Source: Candidatus Roseilinea mizusawaensis
Lineage (GTDB): Bacteria; Chloroflexota; Anaerolineae; J036; Brachytrichaceae
Length of the DNA stretch: 39,967 nucleotides
NCBI GenBank assembly: GCA_016841965.1
Contig: JAEANN010000016.1
Span: 103,305 to 143,271, forward strand
Reading direction: 5' to 3'
In this document: in pieces, positions 8,633-18,117 of the stretch
How the letters are laid out: every line of letters starts with the position of its first letter
How positions within the stretch are numbered: the stretch's first letter is position 1
The notes under the pieces: generated by a model
The model's input: the letters and a program-made list of their open reading frames with translations, nothing else
What the model was told of the DNA's origin: nothing
Databases searched by the model: none
Position numbers and translations under genes: made by a program

Positions 8633-10785
8633 TGCTGTCTTCACGGACTCCGATATCACCTGCAAAGCCCGCCAGTTCGCCTCGCATAGCCAGAGCCAAC
8701 GCTGCCGGCCCATGGATCGCGCTGGGTCTGCTGCTCGTGCTGGGCGCGGTGCTTCGGTTATACGCGCTTGACCTGATCGATCTGCGTTTCGACGAGGCGT
8801 CGGGTGCGCGCTTTGGCTTGCGAGTGGCAAACGGCGAGTGGTTTGCCGCGCTACCCAATACCGGCTCGGTGGCGAACCATCCGCCGGTGTATGCCTATGT
8901 CATGGCTGTTCCGTACCTCGTCACGCGGGAATTTGTGGCTGTCGCCGCGTACCGCGCCCTGATCGATGTGCTGGCCCTTGCATTGTGTGGCTGGGTGTGC
9001 GCGCGTCATTTCGGTTGGCGCGTGGCGATTCTGGCCACTTTGTTCTATGCCGTCGCGCCGTGGGCTGTGTTGTTCTCGCGCAATCTGGGTGTGCTGCCGC
9101 CACAGGTGTTTCTTGTCCTGTTCCTGTGGGGTGTTCTGGAAGTGGCGCGCCGGCGCAATGCCTGGGGATGGGTCATCGCCGGTTGTGGGGTGACGCTCGC
9201 GTTGGGATCACACTGGTCTGCGGCATACCTGATTCCGACCGTCGTCGTCACGGCAGTGTTGTGCCACCGAACGATGCGGCCGGTCCCCGTCCTGGCGGGG
9301 CTTGCGCCGGGGCTGGTGATCGCCGGCGCATATGTGTGGCGCGATGCCTCGATCGGGCTCGCCAATATCCAGGGTTTATTGAGCGCGACTGTCGCGGGCG
9401 CAGTCGTCGATCTCGATGCGCTATGGCGCGCGGTTTGGCTCAGCGCTGGCCTGCATTTGAGTGACCTGACCGGCCCGGCCTATGGGGCGTGGCACGCGAT
9501 AAGGCCGGCCTGGCTGGATGCTCCTGGTTGGGCGCAGACCGGCCTGATTGCTGCCGGCGCGGCGTGGCTGATTGCTCGCACTGCACGCGACACGCAGTTA
9601 TTGCGCGCGTTCCAGTCCGGCGCGCCGGCTCGCAACGCTGGTAGCCGTGCATCTGACGGCATCGACTGGTCTGGGTTGTTGCTGGTCCTGTGGATTGCGT
9701 TCCCGATTGTGCTGCAACTGCGGCATGCTCAGCCTGTGCAGATGCATTACTTGCTGCCCATCTATCCGGCTCCGTTTATCATCCTGGCCCGATTTATTGA
9801 CGCCCTGCTATCGTGGGCGTCTGTGCGGGGCAAGTCCGGCCTGTTGCTGCTGGCCGATTGCCGGCGTGTTGGCGTGTGGCTGTTCCGCGTTGGCATGGCG
9901 GCTGGCCTGACCGCCATCTCACTGGGGCAGGGTTTTACTTACGTGTATCTGCTGGATTTCGTCGCATCGAATGACACGAGCAATGGCGGATATGGACCGC
10001 CGGCTCGCAATGCACTCGCCATTGCCCGACTGGCTCAGGATGCTGTGTGCGGTGGCGAGAGCTGCGACGGCCCGCGCGATGTGATTGTGGTTGCTCCTGG
10101 TGCAGATCCGCAAGTGAACGAGCAGGCCGCGATCTGGGATGTGATGTTGGCCGGTGTGCCGCATCGGTTTGCCAATAGCGATGCAGGTCTGATCCTGCCC
10201 CAGCATACTGCGCAATACGTGTTTGCGCCGGGCAGTGAGCTTGCGCTGGCCCGGCTGCGCGATTGGCTTGCCGGCGAGCCTGTCACTGCTGAGGTAACCA
10301 CTGTCCCGATTCGATCCGGCAGCGTGGCTACCATCACGAGCCTGCGCGTCGATGCGGATGCGTTGCAGTTGTATCCCAACACGGTCAGCGCGCGCTGGGA
10401 TAGCGGCGTTGCATTGTTAGACAGCCGGGTGATTGTGGCGGATGATCGGCCGGCCCTGCTCGCCAGCCTCTTTCTGCGCGTGGAGAACACGCCGCCAGCC
10501 GGCGTGGATTATCACTGGTTCAATCACCTGTTGGTCAATCAGGACAAGGTCACTCAGGCTGATGGCAGCGGCATTCATCCCGCCAACTGGCGCGTTGGCG
10601 ATGTACTATGGCATTGGTTCGAGATTGACCTGCCGGCCGATCTTGACCTGACTGTTGTTGACAGCAATACCGTTCGGTTGCGCATTGGCAGTTACATCTA
10701 CCCGGCCGTCCAGAATGTGCCGGTCGTGTTCCCTGATGGCAGCGTCAGCGATGGCGTTGAGATTCCCATCCAGGCGATTCCATGA
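8632..10785 (+). CDS. Glycosyltransferase family 39 (ArnT/PMT-like) integral membrane protein
   Basis: A 717-residue multi-pass protein of the GT-C superfamily, which transfers sugars from lipid-linked donors on the outer side of the membrane. The first helix (about 28-42) leads into LRFDEASGARFG; the Asp-Glu pair (about 54-55) is in the place of the catalytic acidic motif in the first extracytoplasmic loop of GT39 enzymes. Many hydrophobic helices follow to about residue 430. The remaining 290 residues are soluble and beta-rich and probably extracytoplasmic; I do not recognise that domain. It overlaps pbpC by one base and the next gene by four (ATGA), placing it in an envelope operon. Acceptor and donor cannot be told from sequence. 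Confidence 0.8.
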
Positions 10786-11951
10786 AAGTATTGTTGATAG
10801 GCGCCGGCGCCGTAGGCGGTTGGATTGGCGCTCATCTGGCGCGCAGTGGTCAATCGGTCACGCTGGTCGGGCGCTCTGCTTTTGTAGACGCCGTGCAGGC
10901 GCGCGGCCTGGAAGTGCTGTATCCCTCTGGCCAACGGTGGGTGACGCACACCCTGCGCGCTGTGGAAACGATCGATGCGGCGATGCAGTCGCAGGCGCCG
11001 TTCTACGCGCCGCCCTACGACGCTGTGCTGGTGTGTGTCAAGGCCTATGACGTGGCGCAGGTGGTCGAGGCGCTGCGCGCAACACAGTCAACCTGGAATC
11101 GCGCCGCGTCGAATTGCGCCGCCACGCCGGTGGTGGCATTTCAAAATGGCGTGGGCAGCGAGGAGCAATTTGCCGGCGCGTTTGGGGCGGCGCGGGTGAT
11201 CGCCGGCACACTGACCAGCCCGGTATCACTGGTCGCGCCGGGTGTGGTGCGGCTGGCGCGCGTTGGCGGCGGCATCGGCCTGGCCCCCTGCGCCGGCCGT
11301 TTGCCCGACCTGTCCTCGCGCGCCGTCGAAGCGGCGCTTGGTCAGCCCGCGCCCGATGCGTTGATCGCCCTGGTCGATGCGCTGCGTCAGACCCTGCTGC
11401 GTGTGCGGGTTTATCGCGACCCGCGCGCCATGAAATGGTCGAAGCTGCTGCTCAATCTGATCGGCAATGCCAGCAGCGCCATTCTCGACTTGACGCCGGC
11501 CCGGATCTACGCCGATCCACGCCTGTTTCGATTGGAGATGCGCATGCTGCGCGAGGCGCTGGCTGTGGCGGGCGCGGCCGGCATTCGCATGGTGAATTTG
11601 CCCGGCGCGCCGGCAGCCTGGCTGGCCGGCTTGATCCACGCGCTGCCCGACTGGGCGCTGCGGCCGGTGTTGCGGCGCTCGATTGCGCGCGGGCGCGGCG
11701 ACAAAATGCCCTCGTTCTATTACGATGTGCCGCGCGCCGGCGCTGTGTCCCGCTCGCGCTGTGAAGTAGCCTGGCTCAACGGGGCAGTGTCGGCGCTGGG
11801 CCGGCAACTGGGGGTTGCCACGCCGGTCAATGCCGCCCTGACCGATGTGCTGACCGACCTGGTGGCCGGCCGCGATGATCCGGCGGGATGGGCCGGCCGC
11901 GTGGATCGGCTGGTTGAAGTCGTTGCCAGTCGGGAGACAGACGACAGATGA
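10782..11951 (+). CDS. panE: Ketopantoate reductase family protein (PanE/ApbA)
   Basis: 389 residues. The N-terminus MKVLLIGAGAVGG is the NAD(P)-binding GxGxxG Rossmann motif. The C-terminal helical domain has MKWSKLLLNLIGNASSAIL, which carries the conserved Lys and Asn of ketopantoate reductases, and ends with LGVATPVNAAL. The family reduces 2-dehydropantoate to pantoate in pantothenate/CoA synthesis, but related enzymes use other 2-keto acids. It is longer than the usual 300 or so residues, mainly through an insertion around 95-105 and a longer helical C-terminal part. It overlaps the GT39 gene by ATGA, an odd partner for a vitamin enzyme, so operon membership may be opportunistic. No terminator is visible before the convergent gene at 11973. 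Confidence 0.85.
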   Translation: MKVLLIGAGAVGGWIGAHLARSGQSVTLVGRSAFVDAVQARGLEVLYPSGQRWVTHTLRAVETIDAAMQSQAPFYAPPYDAVLVCVKAYDVAQVVEALRATQSTWNRAASNCAATPVVAFQNGVGSEEQFAGAFGAARVIAGTLTSPVSLVAPGVVRLARVGGGIGLAPCAGRLPDLSSRAVEAALGQPAPDALIALVDALRQTLLRVRVYRDPRAMKWSKLLLNLIGNASSAILDLTPARIYADPRLFRLEMRMLREALAVAGAAGIRMVNLPGAPAAWLAGLIHALPDWALRPVLRRSIARGRGDKMPSFYYDVPRAGAVSRSRCEVAWLNGAVSALGRQLGVATPVNAALTDVLTDLVAGRDDPAGWAGRVDRLVEVVASRETDDR

Positions 11952-11972
11952 CAGATGGCTGCCTGTCAATCG

Positions 11973-12338
11973 TCAATGCTCCCAATCGTCAATCTGGCAA
12001 TCGTCAATTGCTGGGTTGATCTGTTGCGCGACAATGGTTTCGATGGCTGTCAGCACGGCGGGCAATTCGGCGGGGTCTTGCAGGTCAAACAGCACGGTGA
12101 TGGTGGCGCTGCGCTCGACCAGCATCAGCGCGTCGCGGTCGAGCACGGGAGCGGTGGTTTCGCGGGCCGGTTCGGTCATGTAGGCGATCGTTGCTTTCAG
12201 CCGGCCGCTGTTGTCGATGGCCACTTCCCACACCGTGTCTTGCTCGCGGCGGGCGATCACAGCGTCGCCGCAGGTCACATCGAAGCCGGCGGACTCAAAA
12301 GCAGCCGTGAGGATGTCGGCGTCCAGTGTGAATGACAT
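11973..12338 (-). CDS. Hypothetical protein, 121 aa, coupled to PLD gene
   Basis: I do not recognise this protein. It is acidic and lacks a signal peptide or membrane helix. It has an alternating strand/helix pattern: TVWEVAIDNSGRLKATIAYM looks like a beta hairpin, and PAELPAVLTAIETIVAQQ a helix. The start is the ATG at 12338, which shares its A with the TGA stop of the upstream PLD gene (TGATG), so it is translated with that gene and probably works with it. The last codons (IDDCQIDDWEH) are encoded by a short direct repeat (AATCGTCAAT, three copies at about 11967-12009), so the C-terminus may be recently extended by repeat growth. Confidence 0.65.
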   Translation of the reverse strand: MSFTLDADILTAAFESAGFDVTCGDAVIARREQDTVWEVAIDNSGRLKATIAYMTEPARETTAPVLDRDALMLVERSATITVLFDLQDPAELPAVLTAIETIVAQQINPAIDDCQIDDWEH

Positions 12339-13441
12339 CAGCGATCGACTCCTTTGTTCCAGTCCTTCTCGAACGCTTCGAGCATACGCTGAATGGCCGG
12401 CTGGTCCGAGAGCAGAATTCCCAGCTCGCGGTTGAAGTCGAGTGAGGTGGTGGTGATGTTCTCCGAGCCGGTGTAAGCGAACACACCATCGGCCACAAAC
12501 ATCTTGGCGTGGATGTATGGGCTGCGCACATAGCGCACTTTGACGCCGCCGGCCTGTAGCGCGTCCAGCCCTTTGCTCTCGCCGGTTGTGGAGGGCGAGG
12601 TGATCAAACGCACCGTCACCCCACGCTTGACCGCCTCGGTCATTAATGCAATCTGGCGCGTGTCCTCGGCCACTTCGGCGTACACCTCCAGCGTGCGCGT
12701 GGCGGCGTTGATCACGCTGTTGATCCGCTCGCGCGAATTGACCGGACTCCATACCAGATGCGGGCGCTGCGGCGTGAATGCTTCGCGCTTCCAGTCTGCC
12801 TCGAATGCGGCGGCGACTTCGGCGACATCGGCTGGGTCGCGGGTGATGACCAGCAGTTCGCGGTTGCGGGTGAACGCGGCTTTGGTCATGTTCGCCGTCA
12901 TGATGACGGCCAGATCGTCGATCACGAAACTCTTCTCATGCGTAAAGCGGAAAGTGGGGTTTGTGTACTTGACATCGACGCCGGCCTGTTTGAGCTTGTC
13001 GAACATCTGTTTGGTGGTGCCGGCGCCGCCGAACGGCTTTTCTTCCAGCATGGCGCGCACGTCTGCCCCGTTGCGCATCGCCGACTGCATGGCGTCGATC
13101 ACCTGCTCGTCGGTAAGCAGATAGACCTTCATGTACACGCGCCGGCGGGCCTGGGCGATCATATCCAGCAATTGTTGCTCGCTGTCTTCGGGATAGATGT
13201 GCAACTCGATGCCGGTGGCGCCGGGCAATCCTGCCGTCTCGGTGGGGGTGGCCGGCGGGGTCGGGGCAGGCTGCGGCTGCGGGAAGAGCTGATCGCGCAG
13301 CGCGAGAAAGCCGACCAGGATCAGCCCGGCGACCAGCGCGATCACCTGCGCCTGGCTGACGCCCCTATTTGCACGTTTGCTGGACGCCGGCTTCTTTCTG
13401 GGCTTGGGTGTTGGATCAACTTTGGATGACGAGCGTTTCAT
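12338..13441 (-). CDS. Membrane-anchored phospholipase D-like protein
   Basis: 367 residues with a basic N-terminus, one membrane helix (VIALVAGLILVGFLAL, about residues 32-47), and two PLD half-domains. Each half carries an HKD-type motif: FRFTHEKSFVIDD followed by NMTKAAF, and SPYIHAKMFVADG followed by GSENITTTS. Together they would form one active site with the two His acting on a phosphodiester. Members include phospholipases, cardiolipin synthases and nucleases. The order Hx-Kx4D-x6-N fits the general PLDc_2 group, so the substrate is open. The anchor and Pro/Thr-rich linker suggest that it acts outside the cytoplasm. It overlaps the unknown 121-aa gene by one base. Confidence 0.85.
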   Translation of the reverse strand: MKRSSSKVDPTPKPRKKPASSKRANRGVSQAQVIALVAGLILVGFLALRDQLFPQPQPAPTPPATPTETAGLPGATGIELHIYPEDSEQQLLDMIAQARRRVYMKVYLLTDEQVIDAMQSAMRNGADVRAMLEEKPFGGAGTTKQMFDKLKQAGVDVKYTNPTFRFTHEKSFVIDDLAVIMTANMTKAAFTRNRELLVITRDPADVAEVAAAFEADWKREAFTPQRPHLVWSPVNSRERINSVINAATRTLEVYAEVAEDTRQIALMTEAVKRGVTVRLITSPSTTGESKGLDALQAGGVKVRYVRSPYIHAKMFVADGVFAYTGSENITTTSLDFNRELGILLSDQPAIQRMLEAFEKDWNKGVDR

Positions 13442-13507
13442 TGGGCCTCCTGGAGACAGACGATGCGCGTGTGTTGCGCATTCAGCATCGCGTGTTGGGC
13501 AGGACGG

Positions 13508-15442
13508 TCAGGTTTTTGGGGAGCGGGTGTTGCGCTTGAAGTTCAACGCCGGCAGCCCGCGCTGATAGACCCACCATTCTGCCATCAGCACAACCAGCGC
13601 CAGCGCTGCCAGCCATGGCCAGATCTCGCGCTGAGAGGGCGCCATCTCTGCGCCGGCTGCGGGAGCGAATTCTGTTCTGCCGGCCATGGCTTGCAGGTTC
13701 GGCATGATGTTCGACTCGGCCGGATTGATGAAGTTGACGGCGAAGTCGCTGCGTGTGGGCGCGCGCACGCCGCTCACAAGAGCCTGATAGATGCCTAGCT
13801 GGTCGGTGTCTGCAAAGCCGCGCTCGCCCACTGTGACGAGCGATCCATCCGGCAGTTGCACTGTGCTGTTGGGCGGCAGCGCCACAGCGTCGCCCGGCCT
13901 GACTGAGGCGGGGATGCTTGCGCCCTGGGCCGGCGCCAGCCACTCGACCGTATTGGCGATCAGGACGGGAAAGGCAATTTGCAGCGGCAGATCGCTGCGG
14001 CGCAGATCGAACGGGATGACCACGATGCGCCCGGCTGCCTGGGGGCCTGCCGAAGGCGACTCGATGGGCTGACCCGCGTACAGCGCCGGCCCGCCCTGCG
14101 TTTGAACCACCGACTTCAACCAGGCCGGCGCATCGAGCAGCGCGGCGCGCTGGATGTTCACCCCGCGCCAGTCCACGGCTTCCAGGATGGGGTGCGCTTC
14201 GACGCGCACATACTCGGTGTTGCTGAACTGGCCGGTGACGGTGAATGGGGCCGCCGCGCCGACGTACAGCGCGTTCGCTTCTGGCGGCAACGTCATGCTC
14301 AGGCCATCGAGGATGAACAGATCGAAGCCGAAATCACGGCCGGCGCTGAAAAGCAGGCCGGCCTCGGATAGCGACGGCGGCGTCACAGCGCGGGTGACTT
14401 GCAATTCGGGCAGGGCTGCCAGGGCTTGTTCCAAAAACAGGTTGCCCCGGCTGAGCAGCAGGGCGCGGCGGATGTTGCGCACCGTGTTGACGGCATAGGC
14501 GGTGTCGTCGATGGCGAGGGCATTCCCCGCGCCGGCCTGGAGTGTGGCTTGGATTGCAGCAGCGCGCAGATCGAGTCCGTTCACCGTCCACGCGACCGAT
14601 TGCCCGGCCGGCACGACCAACGTGCGGGCATCGGTCAGCGCGCCATCCACGCGCAACGACACCAGCGCCTCGCGCGGCTGGCTGCCCATGTTCTCCACGC
14701 GCACCAGCGCGGCCAGCCCTTGCAAGGTGCGCCGCAGCGACAGGGTGGTGATGGCGAGATTATCGCCCGAAGTGCCGATAGGGATGAAGCGGGCGGTCTC
14801 GCTCAGCAACCTCAAGGGCGAGGCCGGCGTTGCCGGGTCTGTTTGGTTCAAACCTGTGTCGCCGGCGCCGTCGCCGATGACAGTAATCAAGGCCGGTGCG
14901 CTGCCGGCGATGGCTTGCGCCAGCGCAATTGCCGCGCTCCAGTTGGCCGGGTGCAAAGAGGGCTGCACGGCGTCCAGCGCGTTCAGCAATTCGGCCTTGT
15001 TGTCGGTTGCGGCCGTCAAGGCGCGCGGCGCATGGTCAACCAGAATGATCGACATACTATTGTCGGGGCCGAGTTGCGCCACCATGTCACGCACGTAGGC
15101 GCGGGCTGCCTCGAAGCGCGAGGGCGGCACGTCGGTGGCCTGCATCGATGCCGAAGCGTCGAGCAGCACAATGTGACGCCCGCTGACGCCGCCAGGCGCT
15201 TCGATGTAGGGCCGGCTCAGCGCAAAGACCAGAAAGGCCAGGGTGAGCAGTTGCAACAGCAACAGCAAGTTGCGCCGCAGTCGCTGCCATAGGGTGTTGG
15301 CTTCGCGGTCGAGCAACACCTGCCGCCACAACAGCGTGCTGGAGACAGTCTGTTCGCGCCGGCGCAACCGCAGCAGGTACAGCAGCACAATCGGGATTGC
15401 AATGAGAGCGAACAAGAGGGCCGGCGCGTTCAACAGGTTCAT
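13508..15442 (-). CDS. BatA-like membrane protein with von Willebrand A domain
   Basis: 644 residues. The N-terminus MNLLNAPALLFALIAIPIVL is the BatA-type N-terminal helix. It is followed by a second helix (about 59-78) and a VWA domain starting HIVLLDASASMQATD; D-x-S-x-S is the metal-ion-dependent adhesion site. The C-terminus has another membrane helix (WPWLAALALVVLMAEWWVY). BatA-type proteins belong to MoxR/DUF58/VWA gene sets linked to envelope stress or complex maturation. The DUF58 gene lies 22 bp upstream on the same strand, as expected. A MoxR AAA+ ATPase, the usual first gene, is not adjacent; the upstream neighbour is an isopropylmalate-type dehydrogenase. Confidence 0.85.
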   Translation of the reverse strand: MNLLNAPALLFALIAIPIVLLYLLRLRRREQTVSSTLLWRQVLLDREANTLWQRLRRNLLLLLQLLTLAFLVFALSRPYIEAPGGVSGRHIVLLDASASMQATDVPPSRFEAARAYVRDMVAQLGPDNSMSIILVDHAPRALTAATDNKAELLNALDAVQPSLHPANWSAAIALAQAIAGSAPALITVIGDGAGDTGLNQTDPATPASPLRLLSETARFIPIGTSGDNLAITTLSLRRTLQGLAALVRVENMGSQPREALVSLRVDGALTDARTLVVPAGQSVAWTVNGLDLRAAAIQATLQAGAGNALAIDDTAYAVNTVRNIRRALLLSRGNLFLEQALAALPELQVTRAVTPPSLSEAGLLFSAGRDFGFDLFILDGLSMTLPPEANALYVGAAAPFTVTGQFSNTEYVRVEAHPILEAVDWRGVNIQRAALLDAPAWLKSVVQTQGGPALYAGQPIESPSAGPQAAGRIVVIPFDLRRSDLPLQIAFPVLIANTVEWLAPAQGASIPASVRPGDAVALPPNSTVQLPDGSLVTVGERGFADTDQLGIYQALVSGVRAPTRSDFAVNFINPAESNIMPNLQAMAGRTEFAPAAGAEMAPSQREIWPWLAALALVVLMAEWWVYQRGLPALNFKRNTRSPKT

Positions 15443-15464
15443 CTTCCGCTTTTCGTGTCGCGTT

Positions 15465-16406
15465 TCACACCAACCAACCTTCGCGGCGCAGGTCGCGCAA
15501 CAGGATCTGCTCGATCGGCGTTGCCGTGTTGGTCAGGTGATAGCGGGCGCCGCGCTTGCGGCACAGGTCGTTGAGCGTAGCTGTCCATGCGCGCAGGCGG
15601 TCGCGGTACTGGCGCAGCGTCGCATCGTCGAGGCTGACATCCTGGGTGGCGGCAGTCTCGATATCTTTCAGCCGCACATCGCCGGCGAGTTCGGGTTCCA
15701 ACTCGGCCGGGCACAGGGTATGTAACAACCGCACGTCCAGCCGCCCGGCGCCCAGCGCGTTTAGCCCGTCAACACATCCCTCAGCATCGAACAGATCAGA
15801 GATGATGACGCAGATGCCGGGTTGCGCGTCGAGGGCATAGCGTTTCCACCAGGCGTTTAGACTGCTTGCCGGCCCAAGCAGACCCGGCTCGATGCGCGAC
15901 TCGCGCAGATCCATGTCGGCCGATCTGCTTTCCATGAAGGCGATCAACTCTGCTGTCGCAGGGGAGCCGCGCCTGGGGCCAAACCGTTCGCGGGTGCTTA
16001 GCTCCAGCAGCAGGCGGTCGCCAGATGTTAGCGCAATATGGCCGATGGCGACGGCAAGTTGCGCGGCGCGCGTCCACTTGCCCGATACGGCGGCGCTGCG
16101 CACAAAGTCTGCGCCTTCGGCCCCCTCGTCTCGCCAGCGCATGGACGGGCTGGCGTCGAGCAAGATGTGCACGGTGAGGTCCTGTTCGTCTTCGTAAAGC
16201 TTGATGAAAGGCTTCTCCAGCCGGGCGTAGATGTTCCAATCGACGCGGCGGGGATCATCGCCGGGGGTGTAGTTGCGATAATCGGCAAACTCGATGGAGC
16301 GCCCACGGCGCATGCTGCGGCGCTCGCCCGTCAGATTGCCGGGCCGGCGCTTTGGCGAGGCCAGCCGCAACCCATACAAAGACCTCAGAAGAGATTCGGG
16401 CAACAC
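15465..16406 (-). CDS. DUF58 domain protein
   Basis: 313 residues matching the DUF58 family. The diagnostic stretch is SIEFADYRNYTPGDDPRR followed by VDWNIYARLEKPFIKLYEDE. A degenerate VWA core follows (VHILLDASPSMRW). There is no membrane segment, so the protein is cytoplasmic or membrane-associated. In other genomes DUF58 proteins pair with a MoxR ATPase and VWA membrane proteins. Here only the BatA-like partner follows, 22 bp downstream. The start is the ATG at 16406, which gives the short MLPESLLRSLYGLRLAS lead common in this family. Confidence 0.88.
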   Translation of the reverse strand: MLPESLLRSLYGLRLASPKRRPGNLTGERRSMRRGRSIEFADYRNYTPGDDPRRVDWNIYARLEKPFIKLYEDEQDLTVHILLDASPSMRWRDEGAEGADFVRSAAVSGKWTRAAQLAVAIGHIALTSGDRLLLELSTRERFGPRRGSPATAELIAFMESRSADMDLRESRIEPGLLGPASSLNAWWKRYALDAQPGICVIISDLFDAEGCVDGLNALGAGRLDVRLLHTLCPAELEPELAGDVRLKDIETAATQDVSLDDATLRQYRDRLRAWTATLNDLCRKRGARYHLTNTATPIEQILLRDLRREGWLV

Positions 16407-16430
16407 CGTGACGATTTCCGATTCAGAAGT

Positions 16431-17492
16431 TTAGCTTTGCGCGGTTGGGTTTGATGTGTCCGCGCGCAGAGCGCCCAGAATGGCCTCCATCATCTCACGG
16501 GTGGTGGCGCGGCCGCCCAGGTCGGGCGTGCGACAGCCGGCTGTGATGGCTGCATATACGGCCTGCTCGATGCGATCGGCTTGCTGAGGAAGGCCCCAGT
16601 GATAGCGCAGTAGCAGCGCGATGCTGAGAATGGCGCCGGCCGGGTTGGCGATGCCTCGCCCGGCAATATCGGGTGCGCTGCCATGCACCGGCTCGGCCAC
16701 TGCGACCGACGCGCCCAGGTTGAGCGCCGGCGCGACGCCCATCCCACCGCCCCACACACTGGCAATGTCGGACAGGATGTCGCCAAACAAGTTGGTGGTG
16801 ACGATCACATCGAACTGTTGGGGTTTGGACGCCAGCAGCATGGCGGCTGTGTCCACCAGCGCTTCGTTGATGGTGACGCCGGGGTAGCCGGCCCCGACCT
16901 CGCGCACTGCATCTCGAAATACGCCGTCGGTGATCGGCAAGATATTCGCTTTGTGAACGATGGTGACTTGTTTGCGCGCGCGTTCGGCCGCCAGTTTGAA
17001 TGCCACCTCTCCGATGCGCGTTGAAGCCGCCCGCGTGATGACCCGCTCGGCAATGGCTTCATCGCCGCGCATGTATTCGCGCCCGGCGTACAACCCTTGG
17101 GTGTTTTCGCGCACAATCAACAGATCGATGCCGGCTTTTGCGTCTGGGGTTTTGGGTGGGGTGTTGCCTGTTTCGATCGCAAGCGCGCGGGTGGGGCGCA
17201 GATTGGCGTACAGATCAAAGCGCTGACGCATTTGCACAATCGGGCTGCGATAGCCTTGCACTTTGCGCGATGGCGAGGACACGGCGCCAAACAATGCCGC
17301 GCCACATGCGGCGATCTTTTCAACTGTGGCTTCGGGCAACGCCATGCCGGTGCGGGTGAAACAATCCCAGCCGGCTTCTGCGTCGATCAGCGTCAGGTCG
17401 GGCAACACGTGCTGCAAGACTTCGACGGCGCATGGCACGACCTCACGCCCAACGCCATCGCCGGGGATCACACACAAGCTGAATGCGCTCAT
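16431..17492 (-). CDS. Isocitrate/isopropylmalate/homoisocitrate dehydrogenase family
   Basis: 353 residues of the beta-decarboxylating dehydrogenase family. It has IPGDGVGREV at the N-terminus, the substrate loop SSPSRKVQGYRSPIV with RQRFDLYANLRP, the RENTQGLYAGREY segment, the Lys-containing TIVHKANILPITDG, the metal-binding Asp region NLFGDILSD, and the NAD segment PVHGSAPDIAGRG. The SP[ST]RKV substrate loop resembles homoisocitrate dehydrogenases of the alpha-aminoadipate route more than LeuB, but isocitrate or isopropylmalate cannot be excluded. I start at the ATG at 17492 (MSAFSLCV); an in-frame ATG at 17522 would add ten residues that do not fit the family. No leu or lys neighbours are present; ilvD lies 16 kb away. 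Confidence 0.85.
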   Translation of the reverse strand: MSAFSLCVIPGDGVGREVVPCAVEVLQHVLPDLTLIDAEAGWDCFTRTGMALPEATVEKIAACGAALFGAVSSPSRKVQGYRSPIVQMRQRFDLYANLRPTRALAIETGNTPPKTPDAKAGIDLLIVRENTQGLYAGREYMRGDEAIAERVITRAASTRIGEVAFKLAAERARKQVTIVHKANILPITDGVFRDAVREVGAGYPGVTINEALVDTAAMLLASKPQQFDVIVTTNLFGDILSDIASVWGGGMGVAPALNLGASVAVAEPVHGSAPDIAGRGIANPAGAILSIALLLRYHWGLPQQADRIEQAVYAAITAGCRTPDLGGRATTREMMEAILGALRADTSNPTAQS

Positions 17493-17638
17493 ATCCAGTT
17501 CCAATACACCACAGGCAAGCATTGTACCCGCGCACCCGCCTCAACCGAGATTGACAGTCACCCCATGTCCGTGACGATGAGCAGGGCGACGCTGAGATCA
17601 TCTGTTTGCGCTATTTGCCTTTATCGCTTGTTGACCGA

Positions 17639-17683
17639 TTGACGGTTCGACGTATGTCCGCTAATATCAACGCTTGTTGATAT
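17639..17683 (+). promoter_or_regulatory. arsR promoter with overlapping ArsR-type operator
   Basis: A -35 TTGACG (17639-17644) and a -10 TAATAT (17662-17667) are spaced by 17 bp. Over the -10 and running into the start codon lies a perfect inverted repeat, ATATCAAC-GCTT-GTTGATAT (17664-17683), the classic shape of an ArsR/SmtB operator. Repressor binding would cover the -10 and the start site. The predicted transcript starts about 7 nt before the ATG at 17682, with no room for a Shine-Dalgarno sequence. Confidence 0.75.
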
Positions 17684-18032
17684 GAGCAAAGTGTGTTCGA
17701 CGATCAAGCGCACGCCACGTCAGGCAGAACATGACGCCGAAGCAGTCCGCCCGCTTTTCAAAGTGATGGGTGAGCCGAACCGGCTGCGCATCTTCTCGCT
17801 GCTGACGCAGGGCGAGCTGTGCGTGTGTGACATCGAAAGCGCGCTCGGCCTGCCGCAGAATTTGGTGTCGCACCACCTGGGTGTGCTGCGCGAGGCCGGC
17901 TTCATCCGCGCACGACGCGCCGGCCAGTGGGTGTACTACGCCATCGACAAGCCGGCCCTGGGTCAAATCTACCCGGCCTTGTGTCGTCTGTTCAATCCGC
18001 AGTGTGTGCATGACGAGTCGCGCGCCTGTTGA
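17682..18032 (+). CDS. arsR: ArsR/SmtB-family metalloregulator
   Basis: A 116-residue winged-helix repressor. The metal box ELCVCD (Cys 47 and Cys 49) is the As(III)/Sb(III)-sensing helix of ArsR. The recognition helix follows in LPQNLVSHHLGVLREAG, and the wing in RRAGQWVYYAI. Further cysteines at 5, 101, 108 and 116 could add metal ligands. The ATG at 17682 is embedded in the operator palindrome and the message is probably leaderless. It precedes arsC by 85 bp and fits as autorepressor of the ars operon, released when arsenite binds. Confidence 0.9.
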   Translation: MSKVCSTIKRTPRQAEHDAEAVRPLFKVMGEPNRLRIFSLLTQGELCVCDIESALGLPQNLVSHHLGVLREAGFIRARRAGQWVYYAIDKPALGQIYPALCRLFNPQCVHDESRAC

Positions 18033-18117
18033 GGCAGACAGCCATTTTTTATTTCCCAGCATGTATCAACATCAGCGAGGTGCGCGTTCAGGAGTTGAGA
18101 GAAAGGGAGGCGTCAGC

